Part shown: positions 18,192 to 26,465 of the stretch, piece by piece
Numbering within the stretch: position 1 is the stretch's first letter
Layout: each line of letters starts with the position of its first letter
NCBI GenBank assembly: GCA_913046795.1
Contig: CAJWTC010000009.1
Span: 1-34,536, forward strand
From: an uncultured Flammeovirgaceae bacterium
GTDB lineage: Bacteria; Bacteroidota; Bacteroidia; Cytophagales; MED-G16
DNA length: 34,536 nt
Direction: 5' to 3'
The notes under the pieces: model-generated
What the model saw: only the letters and a program-made list of their open reading frames with translations
Told to the model about the DNA's origin: nothing
The model's database searches: none
Translations under genes and position numbers: made by a program

Positions 18192-19669
18192 AAAGAGAAA
18201 TTTCATTAATTTTTCCAAATCAACTGTTTGAGGAATCAGTTATTCATGACCTTAAGCTTGATACATATGTAATTGAAGAAAACCTTTTCTTCAGACACTT
18301 TAACTTCCACAAACAGAAATTACTTTTTCATAGATCTTCAATGTTGCACCATAAAAATTTTCTAGAGGATTTAGAGATAAAAGTAAATTATATTGAATCA
18401 TCTGAGGAGATATCTGACGTAAGAAAATTTATTTTATCTCTTGAAAATGACGTAGATAAAATACACCTCATAAATCCTATCGACAATTATCTAGAGAGAA
18501 GAATAAAAGCTTCATGTAAGAAAAAAGGAATTCAAAGCGTATTATATAATAACCCTTCATTTATAAATAATGAAGAGCTCATGAAAAAATTTTTCAGAGA
18601 AGACAAGAAGAAATTTTTTCACATGAATTTCTACAAAAAACAAAGAATTGATTTAGGAATATTAATTGAAAATAGTAATCCAGTGGGTGGAAAGTGGTCA
18701 TTCGACGAAATGAATAGGATGCGGTTTCCAAAAGACAAAGAGCCACCAAAATTATCTTACCCAGAAAAAAATAAAATTTATAAAGAAGCAAAAGCTTATG
18801 TAGAAAAAGAATTTGAAGATAACGTTGGTGAACTAAATGACCACATTATCTATCCATTTGACTTTGAGAATGCAAAAAAATGGTTTAAAGATTTTTTAAA
18901 AAATAGATTTCATGATTTTGGCCCTTATGAAGATGCTGTTGTCAAAGATGAGAGAGTTTTAAATCACAGTCTTCTCTCTCCTCTCTTAAACTCTGGGTTA
19001 TTGAGTCCTAAATTTATAATTAACGAGTCCATCAGCTTTTATAAAAAACATAATATCCCTTTAAATTCATGTGAAGGATTTATCAGACAAATTATTGGTT
19101 GGAGAGAATTTATAAGAGGAGTTTATGAGGTAAAAGGATCTTATGAGAGAACTCATAACTTCTGGAATTTTTCTAGAAAAATTCCAAAATCATTTTATAA
19201 TGGTACAACTGGTATAGAGCCTGTTGACGATTCTATCAAAAAAGTCATTAAATCAGCGTACTCACATCATATCGAGAGACTGATGGTGATTGGAAATTTC
19301 ATGTTACTCTGTGAATTTGATCCTGATGAAGTTTACAGATGGTTTATGGAATTATATATAGATGCTTATGACTGGGTTATGGTACCAAATGTATATGGGA
19401 TGAGTCAGTTTGCTGATGGAGGTTTAATGTCTACAAAACCATATATAAGTGGGAGCAGCTACATACTTAAAATGAGTAATTATAAAAAAGGTGAATGGTG
19501 TGAGGTTTGGGATGGTTTGTTTTGGAATTTCATGAATAAACAAAGAGATTTTTTTATAAAAAATCCTAGGATGAGAATGCTAATAAGTTCATTTGATAAG
19601 ATGGATCAATCAAAAAGAAATATTCATCTTGAAAATGCTGAATCTTTTTTAAAAAAACTTGACAAATGA
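18188..19669 (+). CDS. Cryptochrome/photolyase-related protein, FeS-BCP/prokaryotic (6-4) type lineage without the canonical Cys cluster
   Basis: ISLIFPNQLF start; EGFIRQIIGWREFIRGVYEVKG; AYSHHIERLMVIGNFMLLCEFDPDEVYRWFMELYIDAYDWVMVPNVYGMSQFADGGLMSTKPYISGSSYILKMSNYKKGEWCEVWDGLFWNFM. Confidence 0.93.
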   Translation: MKREISLIFPNQLFEESVIHDLKLDTYVIEENLFFRHFNFHKQKLLFHRSSMLHHKNFLEDLEIKVNYIESSEEISDVRKFILSLENDVDKIHLINPIDNYLERRIKASCKKKGIQSVLYNNPSFINNEELMKKFFREDKKKFFHMNFYKKQRIDLGILIENSNPVGGKWSFDEMNRMRFPKDKEPPKLSYPEKNKIYKEAKAYVEKEFEDNVGELNDHIIYPFDFENAKKWFKDFLKNRFHDFGPYEDAVVKDERVLNHSLLSPLLNSGLLSPKFIINESISFYKKHNIPLNSCEGFIRQIIGWREFIRGVYEVKGSYERTHNFWNFSRKIPKSFYNGTTGIEPVDDSIKKVIKSAYSHHIERLMVIGNFMLLCEFDPDEVYRWFMELYIDAYDWVMVPNVYGMSQFADGGLMSTKPYISGSSYILKMSNYKKGEWCEVWDGLFWNFMNKQRDFFIKNPRMRMLISSFDKMDQSKRNIHLENAESFLKKLDK

Positions 19670-20970
19670 AAAAGTCTATATACTGGTTCAGAAAAAATTT
19701 AAGATTACGAGATAATCCATCTCTATTCAATGTAATTAAAGATAATGATGAGATTATATTCATCTATATATATGACTTACAGACATACAATCCGAAGGGG
19801 TTAGACATTCATGAAATTGGAGATTTCAGAAAAAAGTTTATGATGGAATCAGTATTAGACCTTGAAAAAAATTTAAAATCTAAGAACATACACCTTCATA
19901 CATTTGAAGGAGATAAATTCAAAGTTTTAGATGAGATCAAAAGCTCTCATGGCATAAATACCATTTACTGTTCTAAGGAGGTTGGTTGGTATGAGGAGCA
20001 GGATGAAAAAAAATTAATTGAAAAAAATTTTGAATTAATTATGTCTGAAGATCCTCATCTCATTGAAGAGAGAGAGATTCCATTTAACCTAGATAACTTA
20101 CCACTCATTTTTACTCCCTTTAGAAAAAAGGTTGAAAAAAATTCAAAAATTAGAGACGAAATACGTGAAATACCAAGTGTTAAAAAAGCTATTGTAAATA
20201 CTAAACTTAAATTTTTATCAAAAATTGAAGTAAATAATATAATTAATCACTCTAATACGGCTTATCCTTTTGAAGGCGGTGAGAAAAATGCATTAGAGCG
20301 ATTAAAATCGTATTTGTGGGAATCTAACAATATTACAAAATACAAGGAAACAAGAAATGGTCTAATTGGTACCGAATATTCATCAAAATTTTCTGCTTAT
20401 TTATCGACTGGGTCCATATCACCGGTAACCATTTATCATGAAATTAAAAAATTTGAAAGAGAGGTTAAAAAAAACTCGTCTACATACTGGCTTATTTTCG
20501 AGTTAATGTGGAGAGAATTTTTTAGGTATGTGTCCAAAAAGGGCAAAAAAAATATCTTTATGATCAATGGTATAAATGGAAATATTTTCAATAGAAATTT
20601 TAATTCTGATATAAACCTTTTCAAGAAATGGTGTAATGGCGAGACAGGACAGGAATTTATTGACGCAAATATGTCAGAGCTAAATTCAACTGGATTTATG
20701 AGTAACAGAGGGAGACAAAATGTAGCTAGTTACCTAATTAATGAGTTAGACCTTAATTGGACATGGGGTGCTGCATATTTTGAAAGTAAACTTATTGACT
20801 ATGATGTGGCAAGTAACTGGTGTAATTGGATGTATATGGCTGGAGTAGGAAACAATGTAAGAAATTGGGCATTTAACCCTTCTAAACAATCTGAGATATA
20901 CGATAAAGGAGGAAAATTTAGAAGTCTGTGGTTAAATAAAAAATTAAGGCAACAAATTATAGAGTTTTAG
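19666..20970 (+). CDS. Cryptochrome DASH-type protein
   Basis: IYWFRKNLRLRDNPSLF; ELMWREFFRYVSKKGKKNIF; NGETGQEFIDANMSELNSTGFMSNRGRQNVASYLINELDLNWTWGAAYFESKLIDYDVASNWCNWMYMAGVGNNVRNWAFNPSKQSEIYD. Confidence 0.94.
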   Translation: MKKSIYWFRKNLRLRDNPSLFNVIKDNDEIIFIYIYDLQTYNPKGLDIHEIGDFRKKFMMESVLDLEKNLKSKNIHLHTFEGDKFKVLDEIKSSHGINTIYCSKEVGWYEEQDEKKLIEKNFELIMSEDPHLIEEREIPFNLDNLPLIFTPFRKKVEKNSKIRDEIREIPSVKKAIVNTKLKFLSKIEVNNIINHSNTAYPFEGGEKNALERLKSYLWESNNITKYKETRNGLIGTEYSSKFSAYLSTGSISPVTIYHEIKKFEREVKKNSSTYWLIFELMWREFFRYVSKKGKKNIFMINGINGNIFNRNFNSDINLFKKWCNGETGQEFIDANMSELNSTGFMSNRGRQNVASYLINELDLNWTWGAAYFESKLIDYDVASNWCNWMYMAGVGNNVRNWAFNPSKQSEIYDKGGKFRSLWLNKKLRQQIIEF

Positions 20971-21026
20971 AGTATAAATAAGACTAGAGAAATTTTTTCT
21001 CACTTAAAATGATTTAAATTATAGTT

Positions 21027-21215
21027 ATGTTTAAATTTATAAAGCTTTTTAGACCATTAGAATTAGTTTTACTTATTCTAGTTTTGTTTACAATTGTAAT
21101 ATCAGAAGTATTTTTTTTCAATGATGAACCATTGAAAGCTGTATTTCTTGGTCTTTGGGCACCAACTATTCTTCTTTTTATTTTGGTTTTTAACCAAAAG
21201 AAGAAAGATTTGTAG
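21027..21215 (+). CDS. Small two-TM membrane protein (hypothetical)
   Basis: 62 aa: MFKFIKLFRPLELVLLILVLFTIVISEVFFFNDEPLKAVFLGLWAPTILLFILVFNQKKKDL; sits in a same-strand run. Confidence 0.6.
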   Translation: MFKFIKLFRPLELVLLILVLFTIVISEVFFFNDEPLKAVFLGLWAPTILLFILVFNQKKKDL

Positions 21216-21228
21216 AAGTAAACTAACT

Positions 21229-21357
21229 ATGTCTGATTTTTTAACTGATAATTTAATTCTTATCTGGGCAGGTATTGTATCTGTCTCATTTATTGTCTGG
21301 ATCCTACTCACAGCAAAAGAAATGAATGATATCGTAGATAAAAGAGAAAAGAAATGA
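21229..21357 (+). CDS. Single-TM microprotein (hypothetical)
   Basis: ATG at 21229: MSDFLTDNLILIWAGIVSVSFIVWILLTAKEMNDIVDKREKK (42 aa); preferable to the 69-aa track ORF, whose start overlaps the upstream gene; 4-bp overlap with the next gene. Confidence 0.55.
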   Translation: MSDFLTDNLILIWAGIVSVSFIVWILLTAKEMNDIVDKREKK

Positions 21358-21689
21358 ACGCACACAACGCAAGTTTAATAAACGCTATCCTTTTAATTAC
21401 GATGGGTGGTTGGGGATATTTTGAGTCTGGGTCTCCTACTTCTCTAATTCCAGTTGTGATTGGAGTATTATTAGTCCTTCTAAACAAAGGAATCAAAACT
21501 CAAAACAAAGTCGTGGCTCATATAGCAGTGTTAGTTACTTTATTAGGTTTTGCACTTGTTATGCCTCTTATGAGAGCTATGGAAGATGGAAGAACCGAAG
21601 CCACTTTAAGAATTCTTATAATGCTCAGTTCTACTGTGTATGCTATGATTTTCTTTGTTAAAAGTTTCATAGACGCAAGGAAAAAGTAA
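21354..21689 (+). CDS. Conserved-looking multi-TM membrane protein (hypothetical)
   Basis: 111 aa with about four hydrophobic segments. Confidence 0.65.
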   Translation: MNAHNASLINAILLITMGGWGYFESGSPTSLIPVVIGVLLVLLNKGIKTQNKVVAHIAVLVTLLGFALVMPLMRAMEDGRTEATLRILIMLSSTVYAMIFFVKSFIDARKK

Positions 21690-21714
21690 ATTACTTTATT
21701 TAATTTGCCTAGTT

Positions 21715-24675
21715 ATGAATAAAATATTTATTCCTCTTCTACTGCTCTGTAATTTCCTATACGCTCAAGATAACGAAACAACAAAATGGGTAGCTCCCTG
21801 GGGAAATGATATAAATGGATCTGGAGAATCCTTTAAGCCATATAAGACTATAAAGAAGGCTTTATCAGTTTTAGATTCAGGAACAATAATGTTTAGTCAT
21901 ATTGATAAAATAAGTACGTTCAGAGAAGAAGTTGTCATAGATGGTAAAGAAAATATCACAATCAAAGGGTACGAAGCAGGAAATTTAGGTAACAGATATA
22001 TAATTTTTGACGGCACAACTGATCTAAGTGAATATAACTGGACTGATCAAGGAAATAATATTTTTAAAACTACTATTGACACTTCCATTTGGCAACTATT
22101 CATAGATGGTAAAGAAATGGTAATGGCCAGGTGGCCAAATGCTCAGTTCAGTGACAAATCAATCTACAGCTGGGATACTTGGGCAGAAGGAGATGAGGCA
22201 AATAGTATGAATGGGATGTTAGTCTTTGATAATACCAAATCTTTTTACTCTAGTTTAGACTATACTCTTGATACAGCTCACGCAATATTAAATGTTGGGT
22301 CTTTTAGAACCTGGAATCGTAAAATTCAATTTTCTGAAGGTTCTAATTACTTTTCATATAATAATGTACCAAGTAGCCAGTATAAAGATAAACATCACTA
22401 TTTCTTTATTGAAGGAGATTTAAATCTTTTAGATACATTAAATGAGTGGTATCACAATCCTAAAACTGGAGAATTATGGGTAATGACAAACGGAGCAAAC
22501 CCAAATGATTTAGAGGTTAAAGGAAAGACTTCAACATATTCTTTTAATATCAAAAATTCAAAAAATATTACAATCGAAAATCTCTTTTTCTTCTCTTCGA
22601 CCATTAAAGTTTCCTCCAGTGAAAATATTGTAATCCAAGATTGTAATTTTGCTTTCCCTTCTACATCTAAAAGGATGATTGGTGATTTAGGGACACCAGA
22701 AGCTACATCTTTAGGGATAAGCGGTGCTTCTAATAAAGTCAATAACAGCACCTTCAGAAGGAATTTATTTGCCTATACTGATGGAGACGCTCTAAGAGTT
22801 TTTGGTGATAATAATAAGATAGAAAATAATATTTTTCAGTACATAGATTATTCTGTTTCGGAGCTTCCAGGTCTTATGGTATCTTTTTATGTTAATGGAG
22901 ATAAAAACATCTTCAGTAAAAATTCTATAAATGATGTCCAAGCTTCTGCAACATTGACACCAGGTGAAAGGAGTGAATTTTCATATAATAAAGTAACTAG
23001 GACTGGTGCACTTCAGTCTGATGGGTCTGTATTTCAAGGAACAAGGAACTATGTTGCCGACTCAGAGGTTCATCATAACTATATTTATAATACCCCTAAA
23101 CTTGCCTTACGTTACGATGCGCCGGGCGATGATCCATCAGCTGCTGGACAGAGAGGGAAAATGTATAATAATGTAGCAATCAATACAAGTGGTATGATGA
23201 TAAAGGGAGATTATCATTACATCGCAAATAATACAGTAATAGGAAGTAATAAGAATGGAATGATTATCCTAGATGAGGAAAATTCCAATCTTAACACATA
23301 TACTTTAAATAACTTAGTTGACAAACTTTCTGGTCACAGAAGTAATAGCAACTACGAAGACAGAGATGGAAATGGAGTACCAGACTACCCAGTTCCTGGA
23401 ACCTCTTCAAATAATTGGAATGGTTGGGATTCAGTTAAAACCTCAAGTATTGATGAATCAAAAATTGATAATACAATATATAATTTAATTGATAGCACTA
23501 CTCTGGTCCCTGTTGATGGATCTCCATTAATTGATGGTGGTATTAGTATCGACTCAATACCTCTCGAGGTAGAAGGAGCATCACCAGATATCGGTGCCTT
23601 TGAATACGGAGTAGAACCTTGGAAGGCAGGTTATGATGGTTGGTACCCAAGATACTACCCATGGACTTTTATGAGTCTTAACTCTTATACAAAGGTCAGT
23701 AGAAGTGATGATAATTTATATGAGGATTCAACAAATATTTCAATTTCATTTCTTTTAGAAGATGGTGCCTATGACGAAGATATTATTGTAGAGCTTGACA
23801 CATTGATTAGAGGTTCATATGCTGAATATGGTAAGGACTGGATAATTATTTACGAAGGTGACTCAGTAGCTGATCCTAATAAAGCATTAATATGGGAGAA
23901 AGGAAAAGACTCTATTGTTCTAAATATACATGCTATAAATGATAATACTTATGAAAAAAATGAAACCCTTGTGGCTGGAATTATTGGAATATCTGCAATA
24001 AATAAAGTTGCATTTATTAATACCGGAATATATGGTAATCTATATGACGACGACAATATGCCAACAGCTTCTGCATCTATAAAGGTTGATTCTATATCTG
24101 AAAATTCTGAAACAAAAAATATTAAACTTACGCTTAGTAATCCTTCAAAATTTGATATTAAGCTCGGGTTGTCTGTAGAAGATAGTCCATTTGTCCCTGA
24201 AGACCTTGCAGAGAATAAAAAAGACTTCATACTAGATATAGATACTCTAATATTTCCTGCACTCAGTACAGAGCAGGAATTTAATATAACTTCTATTCAG
24301 GATGATGAGATCGAAAACGACGAACTTGCTGTAATAAATATTGAGTCAATTGAAGATTCTATATTCTTAACGCTTTCAATAGTTATAGTTGATGATGATC
24401 AACCATTGCCACTATCTGTTGAAAGTAAAAATCTTGTTAAAAGTGTTTTTCCAAATCCCTCAAGTGATAATCTTAGAATTAATGTAGATGAAAGATATAG
24501 TATAGAAGGTATATCATTTATTGATATAAAAGGTAAAAAGTTCAATCCAAAAAATATAAGTAGACATAGTTCATATACTGATGTTAACATATCTAATCTG
24601 GATGAGGGGATATACATTCTTAAAATTCAAGTTGATAAAGAAGTATTAAAAGTTAAAGTTGTAATTAATAGATAA
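21715..24675 (+). CDS. Secreted right-handed beta-helix protein with Calx-beta-like region and T9SS C-terminal sorting domain
   Basis: Signal peptide MNKIFIPLLLLCNFLYAQ; WVAPWGNDINGSGESFKPYKTIKKAL; repeated N-rich beta-helix rungs; C-terminus SVFPNPSSDNLRINV...LDEGIYILKIQVDKEVLKVKVVINR. Confidence 0.88.
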   Translation: MNKIFIPLLLLCNFLYAQDNETTKWVAPWGNDINGSGESFKPYKTIKKALSVLDSGTIMFSHIDKISTFREEVVIDGKENITIKGYEAGNLGNRYIIFDGTTDLSEYNWTDQGNNIFKTTIDTSIWQLFIDGKEMVMARWPNAQFSDKSIYSWDTWAEGDEANSMNGMLVFDNTKSFYSSLDYTLDTAHAILNVGSFRTWNRKIQFSEGSNYFSYNNVPSSQYKDKHHYFFIEGDLNLLDTLNEWYHNPKTGELWVMTNGANPNDLEVKGKTSTYSFNIKNSKNITIENLFFFSSTIKVSSSENIVIQDCNFAFPSTSKRMIGDLGTPEATSLGISGASNKVNNSTFRRNLFAYTDGDALRVFGDNNKIENNIFQYIDYSVSELPGLMVSFYVNGDKNIFSKNSINDVQASATLTPGERSEFSYNKVTRTGALQSDGSVFQGTRNYVADSEVHHNYIYNTPKLALRYDAPGDDPSAAGQRGKMYNNVAINTSGMMIKGDYHYIANNTVIGSNKNGMIILDEENSNLNTYTLNNLVDKLSGHRSNSNYEDRDGNGVPDYPVPGTSSNNWNGWDSVKTSSIDESKIDNTIYNLIDSTTLVPVDGSPLIDGGISIDSIPLEVEGASPDIGAFEYGVEPWKAGYDGWYPRYYPWTFMSLNSYTKVSRSDDNLYEDSTNISISFLLEDGAYDEDIIVELDTLIRGSYAEYGKDWIIIYEGDSVADPNKALIWEKGKDSIVLNIHAINDNTYEKNETLVAGIIGISAINKVAFINTGIYGNLYDDDNMPTASASIKVDSISENSETKNIKLTLSNPSKFDIKLGLSVEDSPFVPEDLAENKKDFILDIDTLIFPALSTEQEFNITSIQDDEIENDELAVINIESIEDSIFLTLSIVIVDDDQPLPLSVESKNLVKSVFPNPSSDNLRINVDERYSIEGISFIDIKGKKFNPKNISRHSSYTDVNISNLDEGIYILKIQVDKEVLKVKVVINR

Positions 24676-24693
24676 TACTTATCTTAAGCCAAG

Positions 24694-25605
24694 GTGAGAA
24701 AAATTATAATTGACACAGACACTGCTACCGACGATGCGATAGCAATAATTATGGCACTCAGGTGTAAAGATTTAGACGTTGTCGCAATTACAACAGTTGC
24801 AGGAAATGTTGACATTGACTTAGCAACTACTAATGCATTGTATACGTGTGAACTCTGTGGATATAAAATACCAGTTTATAAAGGAGCATCAGGTCCACTA
24901 AAAAGAAAACTTGAAACATCTAAATTTTTTCACGGTAAAGATGGCCTTGGAGATACTGGACCTCACAAACCAAAAGGCAAAATAAGAAAAACTTATGCTG
25001 TAGATAAAATAATTTCTCTTCTGAAAGAGTATCCCAATGAATTAGAGATTATTGCGATCGGACCACTTACTAATATTGCTAAGGTTTTTAAAAAAGATCC
25101 AGAAGCATTTAGACTTATTAAAAGTCTTTACGTCATGGGGGGAATCGGTGAGGGTAAGGGAAATATAACAGAGTTTGCAGAGTTTAATTTTTGGGTAGAT
25201 CCGGACGCTGCTGATATAGTTCTTAACTCTGGAATTGACGTCAAAGTAATAGCATGGGATACAACACAATTATATGGTTACCTTAATGAAAAGAATTTTG
25301 ATGATCTAGAAAAAATAAATACCCCTCTTTCAAGATTCAGTATAGATATTCAGCAGAGAGGATTAGAATATTACAAAGTAAAATATAATGAGCACAAGAT
25401 AGATCTTGCAGATCCTCTGGCTATGGCTGTAATGATTGACGAGAGAGATACTATCTATAAAAAAAGTAAAGTGAGTATTATTCTTAATGGTGAAAAAAGA
25501 GGCAGAGATAGTTATAAATTTATTGATTCAGGGAAAGTACAACTAGCTACTAAAGTTTCTAGGTCTAATTTTTTGAATATATTAAAATCAAGCCTTAAAA
25601 AATGA
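24694..25605 (+). CDS. Nucleoside hydrolase (GTG start)
   Basis: IIIDTDTATDDAIAIIMAL, ELEIIAIGPLTNIAKVFK, LYVMGGIGEGKGNITEFAEFNFWVDPDAADIVL. Confidence 0.95.
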   Translation: MRKIIIDTDTATDDAIAIIMALRCKDLDVVAITTVAGNVDIDLATTNALYTCELCGYKIPVYKGASGPLKRKLETSKFFHGKDGLGDTGPHKPKGKIRKTYAVDKIISLLKEYPNELEIIAIGPLTNIAKVFKKDPEAFRLIKSLYVMGGIGEGKGNITEFAEFNFWVDPDAADIVLNSGIDVKVIAWDTTQLYGYLNEKNFDDLEKINTPLSRFSIDIQQRGLEYYKVKYNEHKIDLADPLAMAVMIDERDTIYKKSKVSIILNGEKRGRDSYKFIDSGKVQLATKVSRSNFLNILKSSLKK

Positions 25606-26465
25606 AAATATTAAATTTTGGTTCAATAAATAAAGACTTTGTCTATGAAGTCAAAGACTTTGTGAGTCAGGGAGAAACAATTGAGAGCCTAACATTCAAA
25701 GAGTTTTTGGGTGGTAAAGGATTAAACCAGAGTGTCGCAGTCGCAAGGGCAAAAATGAAAATTTATCATGCTGGATGTATAAATAGGAACGATGAAAACA
25801 TTAAAAATCAACTAGAAAATTGGGGAGTAGAGACAAGAAATATTTGCTATGTAGATAAACCAACAGGACATGCTATAATACAGGTTAATAATAAAGGAGA
25901 TAACTCTATTATAATACATGGAGGAGCAAATAGAAAAATAAGTTTAGAGCACATAGATAAAACAATTTCAAAATTTGATGTTGACGATATATTATTAATT
26001 CAGAACGAGATAAATAATCTACCAGAACTCATTGAGAGAGCAAGTTCCCAAAAAATGAAGATCATATTCAACCCTGCTCCTTTCACTGAAGATATTTTAA
26101 ATTACCCACTAGAGAAGATTGATACAATTATATACAACGAGATTGAAGGTAGAGGTTTGTCAGGTAAAACTACAATTGAAGAGATTAAGGGAGAACTCTT
26201 AGAAAAATTTCAAGAACTCAATCATATTATTACTCTTGGTGACAAGGGGTCTATTTATTTTGATAATAAGGATGAAATATCAGTTGATGCTATTAAGGCA
26301 GAGACTATCGATTCGACAGCAGCAGGAGATTCGTACATTGGGTATTATTTGGCATCAATCACTAATAAAATGACAATTAAAGATAGCATGGTTAGAGCTT
26401 CGAGGGCTGCAGGAATTACTACTGAGAAACTAGGAGGAGCAATTTCAATACCCCATATTGACTAG
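25602..26465 (+). CDS. PfkB family carbohydrate kinase (ribokinase-like)
   Basis: FGSINKDFVYEV, GGKGLNQSVAVARA, IIFNPAPF, ETIDSTAAGDSYIGYYLA; 4-bp overlap with nucleoside hydrolase. Confidence 0.93.
   Translation: MKILNFGSINKDFVYEVKDFVSQGETIESLTFKEFLGGKGLNQSVAVARAKMKIYHAGCINRNDENIKNQLENWGVETRNICYVDKPTGHAIIQVNNKGDNSIIIHGGANRKISLEHIDKTISKFDVDDILLIQNEINNLPELIERASSQKMKIIFNPAPFTEDILNYPLEKIDTIIYNEIEGRGLSGKTTIEEIKGELLEKFQELNHIITLGDKGSIYFDNKDEISVDAIKAETIDSTAAGDSYIGYYLASITNKMTIKDSMVRASRAAGITTEKLGGAISIPHID

Noticed and set aside
20987-21001. Hairpin GAGAAA-TTT-TTTCTC after Cry-DASH as a terminator
   Set aside because: Short, AT-heavy stem with no following T-tract; transcription may continue into the small membrane genes.
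22452-22751. 99-aa minus-strand ORF within the beta-helix gene
   Set aside because: Antisense shadow; host gene frame is continuous and motif-supported.
21715-24675. Beta-helix internal periodicity as a tandem DNA repeat or CRISPR-like array
   Set aside because: Periodicity is at the protein-rung level only; no repeated DNA units or spacers are visible.
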